57,581 bases of DNA from Synergistaceae bacterium (GTDB taxonomy: Bacteria; Synergistota; Synergistia; Synergistales; Aminobacteriaceae), in assembly GCA_018436785.1 (NCBI GenBank), contig JAHDKR010000025.1, positions 1 to 57,581 on the forward strand, read 5' to 3'. This document shows, piece after piece, positions 7,963-16,893 of the stretch (the first letter of the stretch is position 1; the number at the start of each line of letters is the position of its first letter). Under the pieces are notes generated by a model. It was not told the DNA's origin. It saw nothing but the letters and a program-made list of their open reading frames with translations, and made no database searches. The position numbers and the translations under genes were made by a program.

Positions 7963-8538
7963 TCATCCCTTCGTCTCCTGTTCGCAGAACTTCGCGAAGA
8001 ACTCCTCCCGCAGCACGCCGTACTCCAGAATATCACGGTACTCTCCGTGCTTGAAGAGGGCTTGCCGGCGACGGCCTTCCTGCTGCATCCCCATGAAGGC
8101 GGCAAGGCGCTGCATCGCGATATTGTCCTCCGACGTGCCGCAGTGGATGCGCCGCAGGTTCAGCTCGCGAAAGCCGTGGCGGCAGATCAGGCAGGCCGCC
8201 TCCTTCGAGTACCCCTTCCCCCACGCCGTCCGGTCGCCCAGCAGGATGGCGAACTCGGCGCTCCGGTCGATCCAGTCGATGGCCTGCAGGGAGACGTTGC
8301 CGATGTGGCGGTCGTCCTCGCGCAACACCATCGCCAGAACAAGCGCCGAGCGGCTTCCGCGCACCGACTCTATGTACTCCGCCGCGCTCCCCTCCGGGGA
8401 GGGCCAGCGGCCGTGCGAGTTGAAGCGGCAGACCTCGGGATCGTTCAGCCACCCCGGATAGGGACCCTGCGCATCCTTAGGTTCGAGAGGGCGAAGGTAG
8501 AGGCGCTCCCCCTCCAGAAAGAGCGTCCTACAGCTCAT
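7963..8538 (-). CDS. GNAT-family N-acetyltransferase (PseH-like role)
   Basis: A 191-aa acetyltransferase of the RimJ/RimL type. It has LEGERLYLRPLEPKDA at the N-terminus, the acetyl-CoA motif region RTAWGKGYSKEA with the usual Q/R-x-x-G-x-G/A pattern, and LRRIHCGTSEDN towards the C-terminus. In the pseudaminic pathway PseH acetylates the 4-amino group made by the aminotransferase; the adjacent aminotransferase gene supports that role. ATG 8538 lies inside the aminotransferase gene (11-bp overlap), consistent with coupling. Assignment to the PseH step is from position, not from close sequence identity. Confidence 0.8.
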   Translation of the reverse strand: MSCRTLFLEGERLYLRPLEPKDAQGPYPGWLNDPEVCRFNSHGRWPSPEGSAAEYIESVRGSRSALVLAMVLREDDRHIGNVSLQAIDWIDRSAEFAILLGDRTAWGKGYSKEAACLICRHGFRELNLRRIHCGTSEDNIAMQRLAAFMGMQQEGRRRQALFKHGEYRDILEYGVLREEFFAKFCEQETKG

Positions 8539-9826
8539 GGCGATTTTCCCACACCTTCCAAAAGGCCGCGACCACGTCGTCGAGGTCTTCATGCGTCATC
8601 GGCGGGCGCATCAGCTCGTGCGTGATCAGTTCCTTCTCGAACATCCGTTCCGTTACGGGGCAGATTCCCTTCTCGTACGAAACATTCCCGTCGTACCAAG
8701 GGGAAGTAAAAGGCGCCCCCTTGCTTCCGTAGGCTATCCGCTTCTGGAAGAGGGGCTGAAGGTAGAGCGGCTTGCAGTATCCCGTTCCGATCTTCACTCC
8801 CTCCCCCTCGCGCAGCTCGGTCAGGGGGAGTTCGGCCTTCACCGCTTCGACGAAACGGTCGCGCCCGACTCCGGCAACGGCCTCGTCGAACTTCAACGGA
8901 TGGACGTAGTAGGCGTGGGTCGTTTCGGGGCGTACTACCGTGGTCATTATCGGTGGAATCTCGGCCAGCGCTGTGTTCAGGTAGTCGCAGCTGGTCTGCC
9001 GCTCCTTCAGCAGCTCCGGAAGTCGTCGAAGCTGGCAGCGTGCGAGGGCGGCCTCGATCTCCGTCATGCGGTAGTTGAAGCCTATCATGTTGACGAGGTC
9101 GGTCACTCCGGCCTTTTCGACCACCGCCTCGGCGTGGTTGCGGATGAGGCGCAGCTTCATCGCCAGGTCGTCGTCGTCGGTGACGACAAAGCCACCCTCA
9201 CCTGTGTGGACGTGCTTGTGGTAGTTCAGCGAGAAGCACCCCATGTGGGCGAGCGTTCCGGCGCATTTCCCCTTCCATGTCGCGCCGGGAGCCTGGGCGC
9301 AGTCTTCGATGACGAAAAGACCGTGCTTCTTCGCAATCGCATTGATCTCTTCGCGGTCGTAGGGCTGCCCGAAGAGGTCCACCACTATGATCGCCCTCGT
9401 TCGGGGGGTGATGCGCGCCTCCACCGAGCACGGGTCGAGGCAGTAGTGCTCCGCTTCGATGTCGGCGAAGACGGGGATGGCGTTGTAGATCAGCGGGGCT
9501 GTGGCAGAGGCGCTCATCGTGTAGGGGGAGACGATCATCTCCTCGCCGGGCTCTACTCCCGTCGCCCCGACGGCACAGTAGAGCGCCGAGGTGCAGGAAT
9601 TGACGGCGACCACGTGCTTCACGCCGAGGAATTCGCCCCACTCCCGTTCGGCGGCCTGCACCTCCGGGCCGCCGAAGAAATCGTCGTGCCACGTGCCGAG
9701 GAAGCGCGAAAGAATCCCCGAGTCGATCACCCGGCAGACGGCCTCCTTCTCCTCGTTTCCCATCACTCTGTACGCGGGGAACTTTTTCGTTCGGACGGGC
9801 TCCCCTCCGTTGATCGCGAGCTTCAT
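8528..9826 (-). CDS. DegT/DnrJ/EryC1/StrS-family sugar aminotransferase
   Basis: A 432-aa PLP-dependent aminotransferase. The N-terminus KLAINGGEPVR is of the StrS/AHBA-synthase subtype rather than the classic PseC start. HVVAVNSCTSAL binds phosphate, D175 is in VIEDCAQAPGA, and the Schiff-base Lys204 is in NYHKHVHTGEGG. It is about 50 aa longer than a typical PseC. In this operon it probably aminates C4 of the keto sugar made by PseB, but the subtype leaves room for another substrate. The start ATG overlaps the pseF stop by 4 bp (ATGA). Confidence 0.88.
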   Translation of the reverse strand: MKLAINGGEPVRTKKFPAYRVMGNEEKEAVCRVIDSGILSRFLGTWHDDFFGGPEVQAAEREWGEFLGVKHVVAVNSCTSALYCAVGATGVEPGEEMIVSPYTMSASATAPLIYNAIPVFADIEAEHYCLDPCSVEARITPRTRAIIVVDLFGQPYDREEINAIAKKHGLFVIEDCAQAPGATWKGKCAGTLAHMGCFSLNYHKHVHTGEGGFVVTDDDDLAMKLRLIRNHAEAVVEKAGVTDLVNMIGFNYRMTEIEAALARCQLRRLPELLKERQTSCDYLNTALAEIPPIMTTVVRPETTHAYYVHPLKFDEAVAGVGRDRFVEAVKAELPLTELREGEGVKIGTGYCKPLYLQPLFQKRIAYGSKGAPFTSPWYDGNVSYEKGICPVTERMFEKELITHELMRPPMTHEDLDDVVAAFWKVWENRHEL

Positions 9827-10527
9827 CTCTCTCCCTCCAATTCGCCTGTCTGCAAAAGCGCGCCGTACATCAGCTCGGCCCTACGCCAGTCCTCCGGGGT
9901 GTCGATGTCCTGCACCAGATGGCGGGGCAGGACGACCCCCAGCGCGTCGGGCATGTAGATTCGTTTTTCCGCAAGGAAGCGCCCGGCGTCGAGCCAGTAG
10001 AACTGCCCCGCGTCGTGGTAGGCCTCGGGGAGGTCGTTCGAGCGGGTCATCTCGTGTTCCGGCCAGAACATGGAGAGCGTCCCGTCTTCCGCTCTGCGAA
10101 GCCCCCGGAAGATCGGGAAGGGGAAGGTGGTCACGGAGAAGACAGCCCCGACTCCGCGCTCCGCCAGCAGGTCGCGCCCGGCGCGGAGATCGGAAGGACG
10201 GACGAAGGGCGCAGTCGAAAGGATGCAGCAGACTCGCTCCACCGGAGCCGAAACGCTCGACTCGCGAAGCGCGTGCTCCACAACGGGCGCGAGCGGGGTA
10301 TGGTCGTCCGCCAGTTCGTCAGGACGCAGCAGCGCCTCGGCCCCGTGTTCCTCCGCGATGTTGGCGAAAACGTGCGAATCGGTGGAGACGATCACCCTGG
10401 CGAAGCAGCCGCTTGAGAGAGCCGCCTCTATGGAGTAGGCCATCATCGGCTTGCCCAGAAAGGGGCGGATGTTCTTTTCCTTTATTCGTTTGCTCCCGCT
10501 ACGCGCGGGAATGACCGCGATATCCAT
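9823..10527 (-). CDS. pseF: Pseudaminic acid cytidylyltransferase
   Basis: A 234-aa CMP-nonulosonate synthetase. It activates the sugar with CTP to give CMP-pseudaminate for the transferase. The nucleotide-binding start reads VIPARSGSKRIKEKN, followed by PMMAYSIEAALSSG and VIVSTDS. The PseF-type signature YHDAGQFYW is present, with VQDIDTPEDW near the end. These features favour PseF over NeuA or LegF. It lies 6 bp after the GT-B gene and overlaps the aminotransferase gene by 4 bp, in the middle of the operon. Confidence 0.88.
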   Translation of the reverse strand: MDIAVIPARSGSKRIKEKNIRPFLGKPMMAYSIEAALSSGCFARVIVSTDSHVFANIAEEHGAEALLRPDELADDHTPLAPVVEHALRESSVSAPVERVCCILSTAPFVRPSDLRAGRDLLAERGVGAVFSVTTFPFPIFRGLRRAEDGTLSMFWPEHEMTRSNDLPEAYHDAGQFYWLDAGRFLAEKRIYMPDALGVVLPRHLVQDIDTPEDWRRAELMYGALLQTGELEGER

Positions 10528-10533
10528 TGTGCA

Positions 10534-11567
10534 TCAACCTCCGATTTTTCGGGCGTAAAGGGAATCCAGTAGTTCGACGCATCGGACGGCGGCGCTCCGG
10601 TGGCGCTCAAGTTCCGGCCGGACGGGAGCGCGCTCCCTGTGCAGGGCGGTGGCCCACGATGAAGTCGCCGTCGGAATATCCTCTGCGCTCTCCGCGCCGA
10701 AGACCCCTTCGCGCCGCAGAATGAAACCCAGGTCGCGACGCCGTACCCCCGGTTGAAGACTGAGCACAGGAAGCCCCAGCAGCCACGACTCGTAGAGCAG
10801 AACAGATGCCATCCCGGCTACACCGAAGGAGGAAAAGGCCGCATCTCTTCCCTCTCCCGCCTTGAGCAGCCGCCCTTCGAGGCGGCCGCGATGCTCCCTC
10901 CAGAGACGCTCCAACGCGCTCCCGTCCTCGCGGGGGTGGGGCGCGATCAAAAGGAAGAGTTCGTCGGCGAACGGCTGCGCTGCTCGGCAGAATAGCGGAA
11001 ATACTTCCTTCTCCGTATAGCCGCGGTACTCCGGGAAGGAGTCGTTTCCTCCCTGGTCCATCTCCACCGGCTCGGAGACGAAAAGGACCGTCTTTCTGCC
11101 ATCCGGGCGAATAACACGCGGCGACTGCTCCAGAGAGGAGAAGGCGGGCTGCCCCGTTATCGCCAATAGATCTGCGGGGAAGCCTTCTCGCAGTGCGTCG
11201 TCGAATGCCTCGTCGTCCATCAGAGCGTAGAAGTCGGGGATGAAGAGCCCCTTTCCGTCGATCTCCAAGCGCGAGCGGTAGTTCACCCAACTGTCGAGCA
11301 TGCAGAGCGACGGAATTCCCCGCTCACGGCAGAGTCCTGCGACGGCGAGGGGGAAAACGTCTTTGACGCTGGTGGAGAAGGCGAGCACGTCCACACCCCC
11401 CGAGGCAACCGTCCGCAGCACCTCGTCGTCCGCCAGGTTCCCGCCGTCCTTCCCCTTCCAGAAGCCATGATCGGCGACGAGCACTTCGGCTCCTCTTCTT
11501 CGCATCTCCTCCAGCACCGGCTCAAGTGCGCGGCAGCCTCCAACGTCCGCGCCGACGAAGAGCGTTC

Positions 11568-11571
<4 letters not shown>
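10534..11571 (-). CDS. Uncharacterised GT-B-like protein, possible nucleotide-sugar hydrolase or glycosyltransferase
   Basis: A 345-aa soluble protein that looks like a two-Rossmann (GT-B) fold. The start MRTLFVGADVGGCRALEPVL resembles a nucleotide-binding first strand and helix. A C-terminal half, SVLLYESWLLGLPVLSLQPG, matches the donor-binding region of GT-B and epimerase-like proteins. It lacks the GxGHxMRxxxLA motif expected of PseG. As the operon has no other PseG candidate, it may fill the UDP-removal step, or it may transfer a sugar. It overlaps the oxidoreductase gene by 4 bp (ATGA). No family name can be given with confidence. Confidence 0.55.
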
Positions 11572-13531
<1,960 letters not shown>

Positions 13532-13558
13532 TCATCTCCTCCGAGAAGTTCTTATTGT

Positions 13559-13585
13559 TTATCGGCGGTTCCGGCGTAGGAATTA
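13559..13585 (-). promoter_or_regulatory. Sigma-28-like promoter of the nonulosonate operon
   Basis: On the minus strand, TAATTCCT (13585-13578), an 11-nt spacer and GCCGATAA (13566-13559) match the flagellar sigma-28 consensus TAAAGTTT-N11-GCCGATAA. The -10 is perfect and the -35 partial (TAA core). The -35 lies in the T-tract of the flaG terminator, so the operon restarts transcription just after the filament operon ends. Confidence 0.65.
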
Positions 13586-13611
13586 AAAAAGCGGCCTCGA
13601 GAGGCCGCTTT
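13583..13611 (-). terminator. Rho-independent terminator of the fliW-flaG operon
   Basis: Read on the minus strand, AAAGCGGCCTC and GAGGCCGCTTT form a perfect 11-bp stem with a 2-nt gap, followed by a T-rich tail. It lies 24 nt after the flaG stop and separates the filament operon from pseB. Confidence 0.85.
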
Positions 13612-13634
13612 GATGTCTTTCCTTTGACTTCTGT

Positions 13635-13985
13635 TTACGCATGAACGTCGAGCATCGCCCCGAACAGTTCTTTGATGTTTTCCATAAAACGCACGACCTC
13701 GTCGGGAGGTATCTTGCGCACTACCTCGTCCTTCGCCGTATCGATCACGGAGACTTGGTAGATGTCCGCTTCCTTGCGATACTCGAACTTCAAATTTCTG
13801 TCGAACATTACAGCCAGATCGTTCGCCTGCTCGACAGCATGCTTCACGTTCTCTTCCTTCAGCGGTTCCTTCGCCTGGGAGGCAGTTTGCTTTCGGACGG
13901 AAACATCAACAGCCCCTGTCGACGAAAGAACCTCCAGAGCCTTATCCAGCGGATTCGGCTGCACCGTAGCGCGGAGAACTTCCAT
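13635..13985 (-). CDS. flaG: FlaG-family flagellar protein
   Basis: A 116-aa FlaG protein, associated with control of filament length or flagellin folding and usually encoded next to flagellin. The conserved C-terminal half is present: LKFEYRKEADIYQVSVID, then VVRKIPPDEVVRFMENIKE. The N-terminal part is variable and polar, as in other members. ATG 13985 follows AAGGAGG with a spacer of about 9 nt. It is the last gene of the fliW-csrA-maf-fliC-flaG cluster and is followed by a strong terminator. Confidence 0.88.
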   Translation of the reverse strand: MEVLRATVQPNPLDKALEVLSSTGAVDVSVRKQTASQAKEPLKEENVKHAVEQANDLAVMFDRNLKFEYRKEADIYQVSVIDTAKDEVVRKIPPDEVVRFMENIKELFGAMLDVHA

Positions 13986-14012
13986 CTACGAGCACCTCCT
14001 TCTCTCTTTAGC

Positions 14013-14039
14013 GAAAGAGGGGGAAGTCCCCCCTCTTTC
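14013..14039 (-). other. Hairpin between fliC and flaG
   Basis: GAAAGAGGGGG (14013-14023) and CCCCCTCTTTC (14029-14039) form a perfect 11-bp stem in the 73-bp gap after flagellin. No T-run follows on the minus strand. It probably protects the flagellin mRNA 3' end or lets only some transcripts continue into flaG. Confidence 0.65.
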
Positions 14040-14058
14040 ATTCACCGATCAAGAGAAA

Positions 14059-16776
14059 TTAACGGAGGAGCTGCAGCACGTTCTGCGGAAGCTGGTTCGC
14101 CTGCGCAAGCATCGAGTTGCCCGCCTGCATCAGGATGTTCAGCCGCGTGAAGTTCATCATTTCCTTCGCCATATCCACGTCGCGGATACGGCTTTCGGCG
14201 GCGGTCAGGTTCGTGCTCGCCGTGGTCAGGTTGTTGATGGTGTGCTCCAATCTGTTCTGATAGGCGCCGAGGTTCGCCCGCTGCTTTGAAACGCTGTCGA
14301 TCGCTCTGTCGATAACCGTGATCGATCGTGATGCGTTCTCGCGGTCCGTCACCAGGATGTTGCTCACACCGAGCGCCTTTGCGCCCATATCGCCGATGTT
14401 GATGCCCATGTCTTCCTTCTCGTTTGCGCCGATCTGGAAAACCGTGGTGTTGTCGGCAAGGTGGACGATCGTCTCGTAGCTGCCGTCCTCGCCGCTCCAC
14501 TTCCACTGTGCGGTATCCTTGTCCCATTCAACAGCGACATCGGCCATCGTATCGAACTTGACGTCGATGTTTTCGTGTACCACGCCGACCAAGTTGTTTC
14601 CCGTAATCTGTACGTCCTCGGCAATTACCTTGGTGGGGTCGTGAGCGTCGGTTACGGTGACGGTGAACTTGTTCTCCTGGCTCTTCTGGATGATATTCAA
14701 GCTGAGCGCATTGACCAGCTCCTCGTCGCCGATGAAGGTCAGTTCTCCGTCCTTTCCGTTGATGGCGCTGCTGATGACCATGGTGCCGGGAACGGCCCAC
14801 GGTGTGTCCGGGTGATCTTCGGCCTCTTCCTCGGAGATGTAGTTCGCGAACTTATCCTCGCTGGTGAGGCCGGCAAGCGCTCCCTGACCAAGACCGTCGC
14901 GGACTGCGTTGTTGATCTTCTCCGCGATGCTGTCCATCGTATCGTCCTTGTAGAGGGTGATGGAGGTTTTCTTGCCGTCTCCCTGAACGATGGTGATCGT
15001 CTGGGGATCCTCCACCATGAAGTTCCCGTTGGAATCCCAGAACTTGTCGATGTCGTAGATACGCGTATCGCCTGCGGCGATCTCGCCGATACCGGCCTTT
15101 TCGATTGTGAAGGAAGCGCCATATATACGCCCTGCACCAAAGGGAGTAGCGATTCCATCATAGGCGTTTTCGAGAATACCAAACTCGAAGGATGCCTTGC
15201 TGAGTTTGGCCTCGCCGAAATCAGCGCTGGTGGACATAGTATTGAGCTGGAAGAAAGAGATCTCCGTCGTCTTGTTGTTGAGCGCAGTGTTATCGAAAAC
15301 ATAGCTTACTGCGGTCGAAGTACCGGCAGTGCCGGTATTGGTACGATTAATCGTCACTACATCGTCATTTGCAGTAGCGGATGCAATAACATTCACAACG
15401 GCTTTATCCCCTACAGTGAAGGCAGTAAATTCATTTGTAAGTGTAAACGTTTCTAACGTCATCCCACCGTATGCGCCGGAAAGGTGATTATTAGAACCGC
15501 CGGTAAATGTCCGCACAATCTCTCCGGACCCTTCTTCACTGGTGCCGTCTTTGTTCACTTGAACGTATTGATACCTGAAGGTAACCGCATTTGTATCCTC
15601 GTCCTTGGAGACGACTTCAAAAAGAAGCGACGTATTCACGGTCGCGCTTTGAGCATGCAAAGTACCTAAATTAAAACCGTCGTTGCCGTTCTGCTCGTAG
15701 TCGAAACCAAACACGACTCCATTGGCCGCAGCGGCCGAGGCGTCCGTCTCAACCCTGTAGTCGCCGACCATGAAATTCGCGGCATTCATGTCCAATGACT
15801 TTATATTGTCGTCTTCAGGCTTAATTGTCGTAGTACCAAGCGCTGTAGTAGCGGTAGTCACGCCTGTAGCAGCAAGATTACCCCCAGTAAAATTCCAGCC
15901 TATCTCAAAGTTGGTACCGGCCTCTTTGGCGACAATAGTAAAGGCTCCCGCGGCAGCGCCTGTTGTAAGGAGCATCTTATCGGCAAGTCCCGGCGTACTG
16001 TTAATCAAAACTCTCATCGCTGACGCTGCCGACTCTGCAGCATTATAATCAGCTGTAAACGTAAGCGTGTATGTCTCGCCGTCGACTTGTATTGTCATTG
16101 TACTGCTCTGAAGGACTGTTGTAAACAAACCTTCGACATTTGCAAAACCTACTGTTGACTCCTTCAACGATTCCTGTACGGCGTGCTTCACCTTGAATAT
16201 GTCGGTCTTCTGGATCTGACCCTGTCCGGCGACAGCGTCGATGGTGATCTTGAAGTTGCCCTCCGCAGCCGACTTCTGGCCGAACTGGTCGATGGTGCGG
16301 AGTCCGCCGCGGACCATGACTTCCGTTTTGAGGTCGTCTGTTGACCAGAGCACGGCGGCGTCCCCGTTCAACAACTTCTTCTTGTTGAACTGCGTGGTGT
16401 TGGCGATGCGGTCGATCTCCTCGGAGAGCTGGTCGATCTCGAGCTGGATGTACGAGCGGTCGTTGGCGGTGAGGGTGTCGTTGGCCGCCTGCACGGAAAG
16501 CTCGCGCATGCGTTGCAGAATGGAGTGCGTCTCGCTGAGCGCACCTTCGGCGGTCTGGATCATGTTGATGCCGTCTTGCGAGTTGCCTACGGCCTGGTCG
16601 AGGCCGCGAACCTGGGCGCGCATCTTCTCGCTGATGGCGAGGCCCGCGGCGTCGTCGGCAGCGCTGTTGATCCGCAGACCCGACGAAAGCTTGGCTATGG
16701 ACTTCTGAAGCGCATTGGTGGTACTATTGACGGCGTTGTACGCCTGTAGCGCGGGTATATTATGGTAAACTCGCAT
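14059..16776 (-). CDS. fliC: Flagellin, unusually large
   Basis: A 905-aa flagellin; most are 270-500 aa. The N-terminal D0/D1 region (about 1-150) has the usual heptads, with IAKLSSGLRINSAADDAAGL and the MRELSVQAANDTLTANDR segment. The C-terminal D1/D0 region ends NMLAQANQLPQNVLQLLR in typical style (last residues NSMLAQANQLPQ...). Between them lie roughly 600 residues of surface-exposed, Thr/Ala/Asn-rich beta sequence, including a flagellin-IN-like stretch (SITLYKDDTMDSIAEKIN). This region offers many Ser/Thr sites for the Maf-type glycosyltransferase encoded upstream. ATG 16776 follows AAGGAGG with an 8-nt spacer. The leader holds two putative CsrA sites, and a sigma-28 promoter lies in the end of maf. 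Confidence 0.95.
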   Translation of the reverse strand: MRVYHNIPALQAYNAVNSTTNALQKSIAKLSSGLRINSAADDAAGLAISEKMRAQVRGLDQAVGNSQDGINMIQTAEGALSETHSILQRMRELSVQAANDTLTANDRSYIQLEIDQLSEEIDRIANTTQFNKKKLLNGDAAVLWSTDDLKTEVMVRGGLRTIDQFGQKSAAEGNFKITIDAVAGQGQIQKTDIFKVKHAVQESLKESTVGFANVEGLFTTVLQSSTMTIQVDGETYTLTFTADYNAAESAASAMRVLINSTPGLADKMLLTTGAAAGAFTIVAKEAGTNFEIGWNFTGGNLAATGVTTATTALGTTTIKPEDDNIKSLDMNAANFMVGDYRVETDASAAAANGVVFGFDYEQNGNDGFNLGTLHAQSATVNTSLLFEVVSKDEDTNAVTFRYQYVQVNKDGTSEEGSGEIVRTFTGGSNNHLSGAYGGMTLETFTLTNEFTAFTVGDKAVVNVIASATANDDVVTINRTNTGTAGTSTAVSYVFDNTALNNKTTEISFFQLNTMSTSADFGEAKLSKASFEFGILENAYDGIATPFGAGRIYGASFTIEKAGIGEIAAGDTRIYDIDKFWDSNGNFMVEDPQTITIVQGDGKKTSITLYKDDTMDSIAEKINNAVRDGLGQGALAGLTSEDKFANYISEEEAEDHPDTPWAVPGTMVISSAINGKDGELTFIGDEELVNALSLNIIQKSQENKFTVTVTDAHDPTKVIAEDVQITGNNLVGVVHENIDVKFDTMADVAVEWDKDTAQWKWSGEDGSYETIVHLADNTTVFQIGANEKEDMGINIGDMGAKALGVSNILVTDRENASRSITVIDRAIDSVSKQRANLGAYQNRLEHTINNLTTASTNLTAAESRIRDVDMAKEMMNFTRLNILMQAGNSMLAQANQLPQNVLQLLR

Positions 16777-16784
16777 AATTGTTA

Positions 16785-16819
16785 CCTCCTTGTTTTATTG
16801 TGTTCCCTTCCATGGGAAC
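16785..16819 (-). promoter_or_regulatory. Putative dual CsrA-binding leader of flagellin mRNA
   Basis: In the mRNA, GUUCCC and GGGAAC (16819-16814 and 16807-16802) form a 6-bp stem whose hexaloop AUGGAA contains ANGGA. The Shine-Dalgarno AAGGAGG (16791-16785) contains a second ANGGA. The GGA cores are 22 nt apart, a spacing that allows a CsrA dimer to bridge both. This resembles the hag leader of Bacillus subtilis. csrA and fliW lie just upstream in the same cluster. Confidence 0.6.
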
Positions 16820-16893
16820 TTTTTTCGAATACATTCACAATATTCTCACTCTTCTTCAACATTAGGAATACTTTTCTGCGACAAGCCCTCCTT

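Noticed and set aside
6733..8625. A 630-residue open frame on the plus strand
   Set aside because: It is antisense to the amidotransferase and acetyltransferase, both with clear motifs. High GC at third positions makes long shadow frames common here.
8537..9958. A 473-residue open frame on the plus strand
   Set aside because: It is antisense to the aminotransferase and shows no domain. The minus-strand start, Schiff-base Lys and overlaps are convincing.
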